Source: a virus. From it: DNA of 64,000 nt. This document shows, piece by piece, positions 33,672-41,170 of the stretch (position 1 is the stretch's first letter; each line of letters begins with the position of its first letter). A program made the translations under genes and the position numbers. The DNA lies in IMG/VR virus record IMGVR_UViG_3300025162_000016, positions 250,001 to 314,000 of that record, one strand, 5' to 3'. The notes beneath the pieces were generated by a model that was not told where the DNA came from, did not search any database, and worked only from the letters and a program-made list of their open reading frames with translations.

Positions 33672-33872
33672 ATGAGCACAGACTATATAAACAGATCAGA
33701 ATTTGACGGATTAACGGATTGGCAGAAGCGGTTGTTGATGCGTTGGGGCCGGCGATATGGAGCAGGTTATCCTCCCGGCAGGCCGTTGGCCTTGGCTTCC
33801 ATGAAATTCAACAAGCGATATAGTTATGATCGAATTGACCAGAGGTTTATAAACTGGCTTTACACTTACTAA
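33672..33872 (+). CDS. 66-aa basic protein
   Basis: Arg/Tyr/Trp rich (LTDWQKRLLMRWGRRYGAGY). Start set by the cassette promoter. No family. Confidence 0.5.
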   Translation: MSTDYINRSEFDGLTDWQKRLLMRWGRRYGAGYPPGRPLALASMKFNKRYSYDRIDQRFINWLYTY

Positions 33873-33927
33873 AATAATTCAGATCGAAGTTGACATTTTA
33901 GAATAACTCTGATAGTCTTTACCCGAG

Positions 33928-34155
33928 ATGAAAAACGAAGAACTTGTATTATTGCTTAAGGCTGCATTTGCGGCGGGGTTCCGTTACGGGCACGACGCCG
34001 GGGCGGATGCAGAATGGGGCCATGGATGTTCAATAAGTAACAAGCCACAAACGCCGGATAAGGCGTGGTCGGAGGATGTCCAATGGAGGATCGACACCGA
34101 TAGTAGTTATCACCTGGATGTTGAAAACCGAGAGCATTGGAACAACGTTCCATAG
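33928..34155 (+). CDS. 75-aa protein, unknown function
   Basis: N-terminal helix MKNEELVLLLKAAFAAGFRYGHD. The composition is much more GC-rich than surrounding genes, hinting at recent acquisition. Confidence 0.5.
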   Translation: MKNEELVLLLKAAFAAGFRYGHDAGADAEWGHGCSISNKPQTPDKAWSEDVQWRIDTDSSYHLDVENREHWNNVP

Positions 34156-34203
34156 ATAGCAGACAATGGTTGACTTATTATAGAACCGTGGATTATTATT
34201 TAT

Positions 34204-34509
34204 ATGAAAACATTTTTATCATACGAAGAAATCCAAATTGGCACTTGGTGGGAAATTGCCCAAGGTGGCGAATATGGTTATTGCGTTATTGGAAAAAATG
34301 ATCAAACTATATCCAAGATGAATAACGAAACATTTGAAACTTTCGATTGTGGAGACAAAGTAGATGTTCGCTGGCGACATGATTCTGATTTCAATGATGA
34401 CTTTACCGGGCGAGTTGTGGAGTTTAGAGGTAAGTATATCATCGTTGAAGATCAAGCCGGTGACTGTTGGAGTTGTGATCCCGGGCAGATTAGTTTGAAT
34501 ACGGATTAG
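34204..34509 (+). CDS. small beta-barrel-like protein
   Basis: 101 aa. GDKVDVRWRHDSDFND followed by GRVVEFRGKYIIVED suggests an SH3/KOW-type barrel. Acidic. No named family. Confidence 0.5.
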   Translation: MKTFLSYEEIQIGTWWEIAQGGEYGYCVIGKNDQTISKMNNETFETFDCGDKVDVRWRHDSDFNDDFTGRVVEFRGKYIIVEDQAGDCWSCDPGQISLNTD

Positions 34510-34581
34510 TGATTGGTAAACAATAAATAAATTCAGATCGAAGTTGACATTTTAGAATAACTCTGATACTCTTTACCCAAG

Positions 34582-34821
34582 ATGAAAAACGAAAACGAAA
34601 ACGAAATAACGAACGAAAACTTAATCCTAAATTGTCTTCTCCGTGAGCCGATGCGGGTGCATACGACGCTTGCTAAAAAGTGGCTACACCAGAATCAAAC
34701 AATCATCATGGGCGGCGTGGTTCGTTATTTGGCTATCCGCCCCCTGGGATTAGGTATCTTCGAAATAAAAGTCGCACCCGTTACCGTTCGATCAACCGAA
34801 ATGACAAACAATGAAGATTAA
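34582..34821 (+). CDS. 79-aa protein, unknown function
   Basis: Starts MKNENENEITNENLILNCLL; cassette promoter immediately upstream. Overlaps the next ATG by 11 bp. Confidence 0.5.
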   Translation: MKNENENEITNENLILNCLLREPMRVHTTLAKKWLHQNQTIIMGGVVRYLAIRPLGLGIFEIKVAPVTVRSTEMTNNED

Positions 34822-34978
34822 AGATTTGATGATTAACGATTTGATCAAAAACTACACCGAGTTGCTAAACGTCCTAATAGCGGAGCCAATGACGCCGGAG
34901 GACACACAGCAAGCATACATCCTCAAGAAGGTAGTTGAGGATTTGAAAATGGTAAAAAACTATAAAAATAAAAATTGA
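34811..34978 (+). CDS. 55-aa helical peptide
   Basis: MKIKDLMINDLIKNYTELLN...; helical and amphipathic. Ends 4 bp before the next gene. Confidence 0.45.
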   Translation: MKIKDLMINDLIKNYTELLNVLIAEPMTPEDTQQAYILKKVVEDLKMVKNYKNKN

Positions 34979-34982
34979 GGCC

Positions 34983-35141
34983 ATGAAAAAAGACATGTCA
35001 TCAAAGGCACAGAACCAACGCCTACTTCGGCGGTTGGCGTATGCTTATAGCACACCGACACGCCGGATTCGATTCGAGCGGGAAGTGAAAAAAGCGAACG
35101 AGCGGTGGAATGTGGCATACCCGGCTCGAACGAAAGTTTAG
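34983..35141 (+). CDS. 52-aa basic peptide
   Basis: ATG 34983 to TAG 35139-35141; Arg/Ala/Lys rich (NQRLLRRLAYAYSTPTRRIR). Possibly nucleic-acid binding. Confidence 0.45.
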   Translation: MKKDMSSKAQNQRLLRRLAYAYSTPTRRIRFEREVKKANERWNVAYPARTKV

Positions 35142-35206
35142 GTTGGGCTTGACTTATTATAATAACTCTGATACTCTTAGGGAGTTAAATATAAAACACT
35201 AAAAAG

Positions 35207-35410
35207 ATGAAAACACGTATATTTAAAGATCGAGATGGAGTCAGTAGAATAGATATGGGGCTTTCAAAGCCACGACGGTTTGTTTATATATTACATTGTT
35301 GTGCCGCCGATCAGAGACGTGCAAAACGGCAGGGTCAAGGACGAATTAACGCCTTAGTATATTTTGTGGTCAGTGCCATAAAACAAACATGGGCATGTTG
35401 GGGACGGTAA
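35207..35410 (+). CDS. 67-aa basic protein
   Basis: Behind a cassette promoter with a longer leader. No motif beyond basic composition. Confidence 0.45.
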   Translation: MKTRIFKDRDGVSRIDMGLSKPRRFVYILHCCAADQRRAKRQGQGRINALVYFVVSAIKQTWACWGR

Positions 35411-35413
35411 AAT

Positions 35414-35719
35414 ATGCGTTTTAAACCCCCCATTAAAATAGTTCTTCCCATACTGGCATGTGGAGCGGTGATTGCATCTGTAATATTTATGACGGGGCGG
35501 GAAATAGTTAAAGTTTTTCCAAAACTACCGTCACCGGGTGATCTATATACAGATTTTCACTCCAGTCCGTGGAAATGGCGAAATACTAATACAATTTTAG
35601 AAATAAAATCCGGCTGGGTTCGATACGTTGACTTGAACGGCAAAACAAACGAAGCTTCTGTTTCAAGGTTTCGTAGCGTCTATTCCTACGTTGGAACTGT
35701 GCCAAAGAATCACAAATGA
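35414..35719 (+). CDS. membrane-anchored small protein
   Basis: 101 aa; TM helix at about 8-27 (IVLPILACGAVIASVIFMTG) and a soluble C-terminal beta region. 3 bp after the previous gene. Confidence 0.55.
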   Translation: MRFKPPIKIVLPILACGAVIASVIFMTGREIVKVFPKLPSPGDLYTDFHSSPWKWRNTNTILEIKSGWVRYVDLNGKTNEASVSRFRSVYSYVGTVPKNHK

Positions 35720-35756
35720 GTGTTGACAATTAGAAAAATATCGGTATAATGTTCCT

Positions 35757-36101
35757 ATGAATGAAATATACGAATATGTGAGAACACAAAAGGGCAGTAG
35801 TGTGTTTGTTAATAGTCACGGACAAAAACGTCGCCGTGGTGGAGAGCCAATTGGCGTCGTTCTAGCAACGGTATTAACAAATAGTGATTGTCCAAAAATC
35901 GTTTTTGGTTGGAGTAAAGCTAACCAAAAAAGCGGTGACATTTTTGATAAAGCAAAGGGAATTAATATCGCTCGCACTAGAGCTATTTATGGATTGCCTA
36001 AGAATATCAAAATTCCTGCCGAAGTCGCAAAAGCCCAAGCATGGCTGGCAACTCGGGCAGTTAAATACTTTAAAGGCGCAATTGTTGGGGAAACATGTTG
36101 A
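35757..36101 (+). CDS. small basic protein, unknown function
   Basis: 114 aa. Behind TTGACA-N16-TATAAT (about 35723-35750), ending 6 nt before the ATG. Contains KIVFGWSKANQKSGDIFDKAKG. No family. Confidence 0.55.
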   Translation: MNEIYEYVRTQKGSSVFVNSHGQKRRRGGEPIGVVLATVLTNSDCPKIVFGWSKANQKSGDIFDKAKGINIARTRAIYGLPKNIKIPAEVAKAQAWLATRAVKYFKGAIVGETC

Positions 36102-36125
36102 CAATTAGAAAAATATCGGTATACT
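36098..36125 (+). promoter_or_regulatory. tRNA operon promoter
   Basis: TTGACA (36098-36103), 16-nt spacer, TATACT (36120-36125); transcription would begin a few bases before tRNA-Lys. It overlaps the end of the upstream gene and is almost identical to the promoter at 35723. Confidence 0.75.
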
Positions 36126-36136
36126 TATAAAGTAAT

Positions 36137-36212
36137 GCTTCGGTAGCTCAGTTGGAAGAGCAATCGGCTTTTAATCGATTGGTCGTGAGTTCGAGTCTCA
36201 TCCGGAGCACCA
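36137..36212 (+). tRNA. tRNA-Lys(UUU)
   Basis: Cloverleaf folds by hand: acceptor GCTTCGG/CCGGAGC, D-stem GCTC/GAGC, anticodon loop CTTTTAA (anticodon TTT), T-loop TTCGAGT, CCA encoded. Confidence 0.9.
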
Positions 36213-36217
36213 ATTTT

Positions 36218-36305
36218 GCCGGTGTGGCGTAATGGCAGCCGCACAAGACTTAAAATCTTGGGACTATAAAAAGTTGTGCGGGTTCAAGTCCCGCCACCGG
36301 CACCA
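36218..36305 (+). tRNA. tRNA-Leu(UAA)
   Basis: Acceptor GCCGGTG/CACCGGC, anticodon stem CAAGA/TCTTG with loop CTTAAAA (TAA), long type II variable arm, T-loop TTCAAGT, CCA encoded. Confidence 0.9.
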
Positions 36306-36312
36306 ATTCATT

Positions 36313-36390
36313 GCTCCCGTAACTCAGTTGGATTAGAGTAGTGTTTTTCTAAAACACGAGTCGCAGGTTCAAGTCCTGCCGGGAGTACCA
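36313..36390 (+). tRNA. tRNA-Arg(UCU)
   Basis: Acceptor GCTCCCG/CGGGAGT, anticodon stem GTGTT/AACAC with loop TTTCTAA (TCT), T-loop TTCAAGT, CCA encoded. Confidence 0.9.
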
Positions 36391-36394
36391 ATTT

Positions 36395-36468
36395 GGCCCG
36401 TTCGTTTATCAGCTAGGACATAGGATTTTCAATCCTAAAAAGAGAGGGCGGCACTCTCACGGGCTACA
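36395..36468 (+). tRNA. tRNA-Glu(UUC)-like, atypical T-loop
   Basis: Acceptor GGCCCGT/ACGGGCT, anticodon stem TAGGA/TCCTA with loop TTTTCAA (TTC). The T-stem GAGAG/CTCTC encloses GGCGGCA instead of a TTC-type loop, and the 3' end reads ACA rather than CCA. It may be degenerate or non-canonical. Confidence 0.6.
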
Positions 36469-36485
36469 AATTTTGTTCTTTGATC

Positions 36486-36634
36486 GAGTAATGGTCCTCG
36501 GAAACAATCTGAAATATGGTTGAAAAGGTTCCGTAGGATAAGTGTGATAGCGGTGTAGCGTTAGAAGGACTAACTAACCTTTCGCTCGCAATGCGGTTCA
36601 CACTAAAACGGGGGAGTAACCTATACCATTACTC
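36486..36634 (+). ncRNA. structured RNA of unknown type
   Basis: Closing helix GAGTAATGGT (36486-36495) with ACCATTACTC (36625-36634), an inner helix AGTGTGA (36541-36547) with TCACACT (36598-36604), and small hairpins such as GTTAG/CTAAC. It lies right after four tRNAs with no ORF. Could be a phage sRNA or an intron-like RNA; family not recognised. Confidence 0.5.
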
Positions 36635-36667
36635 TATTTGATTTTACAGTATGGGCGGCGTCTGATA
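36631..36667. repeat. 37-bp direct repeat flanking an insertion, left copy
   Basis: ACTCTATTTG through CGTCTGATA, identical to 38006-38042. The two copies bracket a 1.34-kb segment holding a Cys-rich gene and the HNH-carrying element. Confidence 0.9.
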
Positions 36668-36759
36668 AATTTATAATTTTATGGCCGTAACTCAAAATAT
36701 TTTTCATTTATTTCAGGAATCTTGTTGACATTGACCAAGAATTCCTGTATATTATATCC

Positions 36760-36933
36760 ATGATGAAAAACGAAAACACCGGTTATGATATAACGGTTGG
36801 TGATTCGGGTATATGTCCAAATTGTGGGCTTTATTTTGATGCTCCGCAGATAAACGATGAGGGTGAAGATGGTATATGTCCACATTGTGGGCTTTATCTC
36901 AATTATGCTGATGATCCGCAGGAGGACAATTGA
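36760..36933 (+). CDS. 57-aa double zinc-knuckle protein
   Basis: ATG 36760, 6 nt after TTGACA-N17-TATATT. Two repeats of ICP(N/H)CGLY separated by about 25 residues; probably binds one zinc. Acidic elsewhere. Confidence 0.6.
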   Translation: MMKNENTGYDITVGDSGICPNCGLYFDAPQINDEGEDGICPHCGLYLNYADDPQEDN

Positions 36934-36943
36934 TGATCCGCAG

Positions 36944-38005
36944 TCATAAATTCACTTTCTTGGAGCAAGGAAGCCCCTATCCCTTTAGGGTAGGGGGGGA
37001 GGAATTGTGACCAATCTAAAATAATTGAAAATAATTTAATGTTTCGTAAATCTTCCCCATAAACAAAATTTGTTGTGTTTTTGAAATAACCACACATATG
37101 TATTACATATGAAATACAACGAAGAGAAAGCCCAATGGTATAGAATATGTCCATTCTGTAAAAATGAAATATATCATAAATCAAAAAGTAGTTGCCAAGT
37201 ATGTGAACGAAGAAGCAGGTCTTGCCTTCAATGTCTTCCAAAGTTAGTCAAATGCACTGTATGCGGTAAACAAGGTCATACGAAGAGATTTCACGATGTT
37301 ATACCTACAGAAAAAGTATGTTCTTTATGTAAACACAATTTACCGATAGAAAATTTCTATTATAGAAATAAAAAAAGAAAAAATGGTAAGTTGAATTATA
37401 GTCCCTATTGTAAAACGTGTGAACAAAAAAAATACAATGAAAGATTCAATAGTTCTCCCGAAAAAAGAGCAATCATATTATGGAACTCGACAAAAATTAG
37501 ATGTAAAAAAGAAAATGTTCCATTTTCAATAAGTGTTGAAGACATCATCAATCAATATAAACTCCAAAATGGAAAATGTTTTTATAGTGAACAACTTATG
37601 TCTCCCATTGCTAAATCACCAACAAAGATGAGTATTGATAGAATTGATTCTTCTAAAGGATATACAAACGAAAACATCGTATTATGCACTTGGAGAATAA
37701 ATGCAATGAAAAATAATGATTCTCAAGAAAGTTTCATTTCTATGTGTAATCAAATAAGTAGATTTTCAAATGATAGGAAATTTTAATATGGTTGGCAAAC
37801 GTGTAAAAGGAACGTGTAGGTATGTAGGAGTAGATAACAAGATATTAGATGCCGATATAAATGCTGCAAATAATATAAGAAACCGTTATCTTCAACTTCC
37901 CTCCAGTATGTGTAAAAACTTAATGGAAGGGCAGGCTATAGTCAAAGAGCCTTATGCTGGAAACTTGTCTGGCAAGCCCCAACCCTTTAGGGTTGTGGGT
38001 AATTG
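36944..38005 (+). mobile_element. IS605-type shell carrying an HNH endonuclease
   Basis: Left end: inverted copy of the TnpB1/2 left-end hairpin (CCCTTTAGGG core, 36958-37000) with the GGAATTGTGACC flank. Right end: AAGCCCCAACCCTTTAGGG at 37974-37998 just after a TnpB C-terminal relic. Between them is an HNH protein instead of a full tnpB. Confidence 0.65.
37109..37786 (+). CDS. HNH endonuclease with zinc ribbons
   Basis: 225 aa. N-terminal zinc ribbons (CPFCKNE, CQVCERRSRSC, CTVCGKQGH, CSLCKHN, CKTCEQKK) then an HNH-type core NGKCFYSEQLMSP...SIDRIDSSKGYTNENIVL and CTWRINAMKN, as in phage homing endonucleases. It probably drives movement of the segment that holds it. Confidence 0.75.
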   Translation: MKYNEEKAQWYRICPFCKNEIYHKSKSSCQVCERRSRSCLQCLPKLVKCTVCGKQGHTKRFHDVIPTEKVCSLCKHNLPIENFYYRNKKRKNGKLNYSPYCKTCEQKKYNERFNSSPEKRAIILWNSTKIRCKKENVPFSISVEDIINQYKLQNGKCFYSEQLMSPIAKSPTKMSIDRIDSSKGYTNENIVLCTWRINAMKNNDSQESFISMCNQISRFSNDRKF

Positions 38006-38006
38006 A
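37788..38006 (+). pseudogene. TnpB C-terminal relic
   Basis: Encodes KGTCRYVGVDNKILDADINA and the following AANNI, i.e. the last RuvC motif and tail of a TnpB like elements 1 and 2; the first two RuvC motifs are missing. It overlaps the HNH gene end. Confidence 0.75.
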
Positions 38007-38042
38007 CTCTATTTGATTTTACAGTATGGGCGGCGTCTGATA
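38006..38042. repeat. 37-bp direct repeat, right copy
   Basis: Second copy of 36631-36667. It continues into a GGGCGG...CCGCCCACCA segment (38027-38098) that looks like a decayed tRNA. Confidence 0.9.
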
Positions 38043-38107
38043 GCTCTACAACGGGTTGCTCCGTTGAACACTAAATAATGACGAGAATTCCCGCCCACCA
38101 ATTTTAT

Positions 38108-38184
38108 AGCAATGTAGCTCAATTTGATAGAGCGTGTCTTTTATAAAGGCTTGGTTGTGGGTTTGAGTCCCACCATTGCTACCA
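38108..38184 (+). tRNA. tRNA-Ile(UAU)
   Basis: Acceptor AGCAATG/CATTGCT, D-stem GCTC/GAGC, anticodon loop TTTATAA (TAT), T-stem GTGGG/CCCAC with loop TTTGAGT, CCA encoded. Reads AUA codons, consistent with AT-rich phage genes. Confidence 0.85.
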
Positions 38185-38293
38185 TTTTCCATCGTTTGCT
38201 TATTCCGCCTCTTAACACCAGTCAAGTTTTTGTATATCAAATTCAATATTAAATTTGTTGACAAGTAATCAACTATCTGATAGATTATCCCTA

Positions 38294-38503
38294 ATGGAAA
38301 CCGAAGAAACTGAGAATCACAATGTATATGAGTTAGGAGTTGTTTCTGGAAAGCGAGACAATAAGATTTGCTTCAATTATGATCCAACTCGCTGGACTAC
38401 TTATAATAGATTAGAGCAGGAACAGGATTTAATTAGATTAGCATTGTTTGTAGAAGGGTATACCGAAGGATATGGAGTCCAACTGCTTGGTAAACTTGAT
38501 TAA
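38294..38503 (+). CDS. 69-aa acidic protein
   Basis: Start at 38294, 7 nt after TTGACA-N17-TAGATT; the frame open from 38255 precedes the promoter. No motif. Confidence 0.55.
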   Translation: METEETENHNVYELGVVSGKRDNKICFNYDPTRWTTYNRLEQEQDLIRLALFVEGYTEGYGVQLLGKLD

Positions 38504-38505
38504 TT

Positions 38506-38607
38506 ATGATGTATTCTGAAATTTCGGTTGAGGTTTTAATTTTCTTTAATTTATTGGCATTTTTAATTGGATATAATTTCGGGAGAAATGGTAATTTTAA
38601 ACTATGA
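38506..38607 (+). CDS. 33-aa membrane peptide
   Basis: One TM helix (VLIFFNLLAFLIGYNFG). Its stop overlaps the next ATG. Confidence 0.4.
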   Translation: MMYSEISVEVLIFFNLLAFLIGYNFGRNGNFKL

Positions 38608-38681
38608 TGTTCATAATTTCCATAATTATTACATTCCTAATAGGATATATTTCCGGAAGAATTGACGAATCCCTCCCATGA
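38604..38681 (+). CDS. 25-aa membrane peptide
   Basis: MMFIISIIITFLIGYISGRI; similar to the preceding peptide (LIGY..GR), so a tandem pair. ATGA overlaps on both sides. Confidence 0.4.
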   Translation: MMFIISIIITFLIGYISGRIDESLP

Positions 38682-38860
38682 AAATAAAAAATGAGTGTTG
38701 GTTTTGTAGTAAGCATATCACCCCGTCCAAAACATGGACTATTCAGTTGAAAAGTCAGTTTAGAACAATTGGATTATATTGTTCGGAGAAATGTGCTAAA
38801 TATGATTCTTGGGGTCCGCTATATAAATATAGCACGCCGGTAAGACTGACAAAAGCTTGA
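38678..38860 (+). CDS. small zinc-finger protein
   Basis: 60 aa. ECWFCSKHI and LYCSEKCAKYD give a treble-clef-like Cys4 site (MYM/TRASH type). ATGA overlap with the upstream peptide. Confidence 0.6.
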   Translation: MKIKNECWFCSKHITPSKTWTIQLKSQFRTIGLYCSEKCAKYDSWGPLYKYSTPVRLTKA

Positions 38861-38891
38861 CTTGTTATAATAACTCTGACACAATATTATT

Positions 38892-39089
38892 GTGATTAAA
38901 ACTACAATAACCGTTCCCGCCGTGGAAATCTCCCGTGAGGAACGAGAAGACATGTTGGCAAGGTGGATAAAGTACGGAGTTTTACCGCCAGATGTTTTAG
39001 ATTGGAATATCGACGCTAACCCAGAAACAATGCGGTTTGTGGGTGACTTTTGTCAGCGAGTGGTAGTTGAATCAAAAATTAAAAAATGA
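38892..39089 (+). CDS. 65-aa protein, unknown function
   Basis: GTG start. Helical ISREEREDMLARWIKYGVLP. Overlaps the next ATG (ATGA). Confidence 0.5.
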   Translation: MIKTTITVPAVEISREEREDMLARWIKYGVLPPDVLDWNIDANPETMRFVGDFCQRVVVESKIKK

Positions 39090-39223
39090 AACGTAAACAT
39101 ACATCGTGGTGTTGCTGTGCCAGTTGCGAAAAGAAATGGAAAACAATCTGTAGGCTTTGTGGCAAACCATTCCCTAAGCACCCCAATGGACGAATGAAGC
39201 CGTGTAATTGCCCAATAAAATAA
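39086..39223 (+). CDS. 45-aa zinc-ribbon peptide
   Basis: ATG 39086 to TAA 39221-39223. CCCASCEKKW and CRLCGKPF provide CxxC pairs; basic. Confidence 0.5.
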   Translation: MKRKHTSWCCCASCEKKWKTICRLCGKPFPKHPNGRMKPCNCPIK

Positions 39224-39255
39224 ACAATTCCGGCTTTGTCGTATATTTATACAGT

Positions 39256-40134
39256 ATGCGTAAAAGTCAATTTCGAAAATTAATTAAAGAAATCGTAAAA
39301 CAAATTTTTGAAGATCCAGATAGTCTGGAAACCAAAAATGGATTTGTCTCTTATGATGTAAATGATGGCGTAGAGGCGGTTGTTCTATTCGGAACCCTCG
39401 ACAGTATAAATAGTTATATGGTTTATTTCCCATCGAAAAAAACCGTTCTTTGTTCAGACCCTAAAATAAATGCATTATTGGCAGATGCCATAGCTAAAGG
39501 AGCAAGTAATCAAATATCTGGCGGCAGAGCTTGTGCTCATATGGAGATGAGAAAAGTTATAATGAATGCTCTTAAAGCAAGTCCGATCAATTGGGAAGAA
39601 TATACTAGTGCGAGGTTATTTAAAATATATAATCAGTGCGTGTTTAGTTTCTGGGATGCTACACCAACCTTAAGAAGCATAATGCCTATTATCTTTCAAT
39701 TTCTAAAAGATTTTAAATATAATCCCGCCGAAGTTCTATATCAACCTTGTGGTTATGGAGATACTCAATTACAACCATATAAGGAATTCCAAGACGGTGC
39801 GCCACCGGTTAACCGGGGATTATTGAATGAAAATATATATCCGAGACTGTTTTGGCTAAATCCGAGCGGGGAATTTATTAAAGTAGGAATGTATCAGCAT
39901 GATCCATGGGCGACCGCATATTTAACTAAAATAAATAAAATGCCAGATGATGGGGATATATTGGGTAAAATGGCAGAGCTTGGATGGTATCGGACATCAC
40001 ATGTGACTTCTTTCGGTAGAGAAGTAGTTGAATATGATTTTCCGAGAACGAGACCACCGAGCCCCAAACAAATTATGGCGCTTGAGGATTATGCTCAGGA
40101 AAACAAAGCGGAGTTATCCCCCAGAGCATTCTAA
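39256..40134 (+). CDS. unknown protein with virion-type N-terminal leader
   Basis: 292 aa from the ATG at 39256. Starts MRKSQFRKLIKEIVKQIFED, the short amphipathic leader common on T4-like head-associated proteins. The remainder (DDGDILGKMAELGWYRTS...) is unrecognised. The in-frame extension to 39208 overlaps the upstream gene and is rejected. Confidence 0.5.
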   Translation: MRKSQFRKLIKEIVKQIFEDPDSLETKNGFVSYDVNDGVEAVVLFGTLDSINSYMVYFPSKKTVLCSDPKINALLADAIAKGASNQISGGRACAHMEMRKVIMNALKASPINWEEYTSARLFKIYNQCVFSFWDATPTLRSIMPIIFQFLKDFKYNPAEVLYQPCGYGDTQLQPYKEFQDGAPPVNRGLLNENIYPRLFWLNPSGEFIKVGMYQHDPWATAYLTKINKMPDDGDILGKMAELGWYRTSHVTSFGREVVEYDFPRTRPPSPKQIMALEDYAQENKAELSPRAF

Positions 40135-40488
40135 ACAGACAGGAGTAGCTGTCCCCGGTGCATCTTCTCCTAATATTCTTATCCAGTATCTTGCTTCGAA
40201 TTTTCTTACATTCCATTCATCGCCAATAATGTAGATTCGATCCCAAACCACACTATGAAGTTTTTTAATTTTACTGAAGAGTAATTCCGATTTCAATAGT
40301 TTTCTAAATACAATATCTAAATCTTTCTCGATTTTATTTAGGCTATAATTAGGTTGATCTCTTACGTCTATTTTAATTGGCACGCAGCTTAATACGTGCT
40401 CACGACAGTTAATATCGGTATCTGTATAGACCATTCCCATCTTCTCAATAGCTTTACGTCCTTTAATTTCAAAGTGAATAGAATTCAT
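40114..40488 (-). CDS. protein of unknown function
   Basis: 124 aa. Contains KIDVRDQPNYSLNKIEKDLD and an acidic/basic mix; no domain recognised. Overlaps the end of the convergent 39256 gene by 21 bp. Confidence 0.5.
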   Translation of the reverse strand: MNSIHFEIKGRKAIEKMGMVYTDTDINCREHVLSCVPIKIDVRDQPNYSLNKIEKDLDIVFRKLLKSELLFSKIKKLHSVVWDRIYIIGDEWNVRKFEARYWIRILGEDAPGTATPVCLECSGG

Positions 40489-40493
40489 ATTAT

Positions 40494-41165
40494 TTATAAT
40501 TCAAATGCGGATATTGTATATTGAAATGGATTTTTGTCAATATTTTTTACAAGCCGCAACATTTCTGCCGCAATTTCTTTTATCTCTTTTTGAGCCGATG
40601 GTTTATTACGAAGTTCTAAAAAGTGATAGAATGACCTCCAATTGAACATTACATCCGCTTGTATTTGTGAATTGTATGTCTTAAAAAATCTCGCCGACTC
40701 TTTGGCTCGTTTCCGTCCCAAAATAGGTTCTAATTCAGACAAGCATTGGTGATATAGCTTATTACCTAATTGAGTATAGGATTCTAATGATTTCGCCCAA
40801 TCATAATTTTTAAATGTCCCGGCAAACTCAGATTCTCCCATATCTACTTTGATACCAACCCAATCATTTGGAATAAGATACTTGTCTTCTTTTATTTCTT
40901 TATATCTAGCCGACTCCCCATTGATGGATACTCCCACCCGATGTTTAAGTAGGTGAATATGACTGGCGATATCAGTATCTACGAGAAAATGCAGAGATGA
41001 TTTTTCAAATGGGGTATGATGGTTATTCTTTGCGAGGGTCTTTAACAATTCGGGAATGCGGTTTCTTTTCTCTTCGGTCAAATCTCTACTTGTAGATGTC
41101 CATGCAGATAACGCATGGATTTCATCGTCCCCATAGTGCCCAATAAGTTCTACTGTATTATTCAT
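40494..41165 (-). CDS. thyX: flavin-dependent thymidylate synthase
   Basis: 223 aa from the ATG at 41165. KHRVGVSINGESARYKE matches the ThyX signature RHRxxSxNExSxRY (first Arg replaced by Lys), HTPFEKSSLHFLVD the upstream conserved block and DVMFNWRSFYHFLELR the C-terminal FAD/dUMP region. It makes dTMP from dUMP with methylene-tetrahydrofolate and FAD. Together with dCMP deaminase and DHFR the phage has its own dTMP route. Confidence 0.9.
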   Translation of the reverse strand: MNNTVELIGHYGDDEIHALSAWTSTSRDLTEEKRNRIPELLKTLAKNNHHTPFEKSSLHFLVDTDIASHIHLLKHRVGVSINGESARYKEIKEDKYLIPNDWVGIKVDMGESEFAGTFKNYDWAKSLESYTQLGNKLYHQCLSELEPILGRKRAKESARFFKTYNSQIQADVMFNWRSFYHFLELRNKPSAQKEIKEIAAEMLRLVKNIDKNPFQYTISAFEL

Positions 41166-41170
41166 GTTTT

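Larger units (their letters stand above)
32929..35180 (+). promoter_or_regulatory. family of near-identical short promoters
   Basis: Copies at about 32929-32965, 33305-33343, 33636-33671, 33890-33927, 34540-34581 and 35152-35180. Core: TTGAC(A/T), 17-nt spacer ending AATTCTGA or AACTCTGA, then TAGTCT or TACTCT, then TTACCCAAGATG at the gene start. The ATG lies about 9 nt after the -10. Each copy drives one or two very small genes. Confidence 0.75.

Noticed and set aside
38027-38098. Sixth tRNA (GGGCGG...CCGCCCACCA)
   Set aside because: Acceptor pairing and CCA exist, but no T-arm and no 7-nt anticodon loop can be folded, so it is at most a relic.
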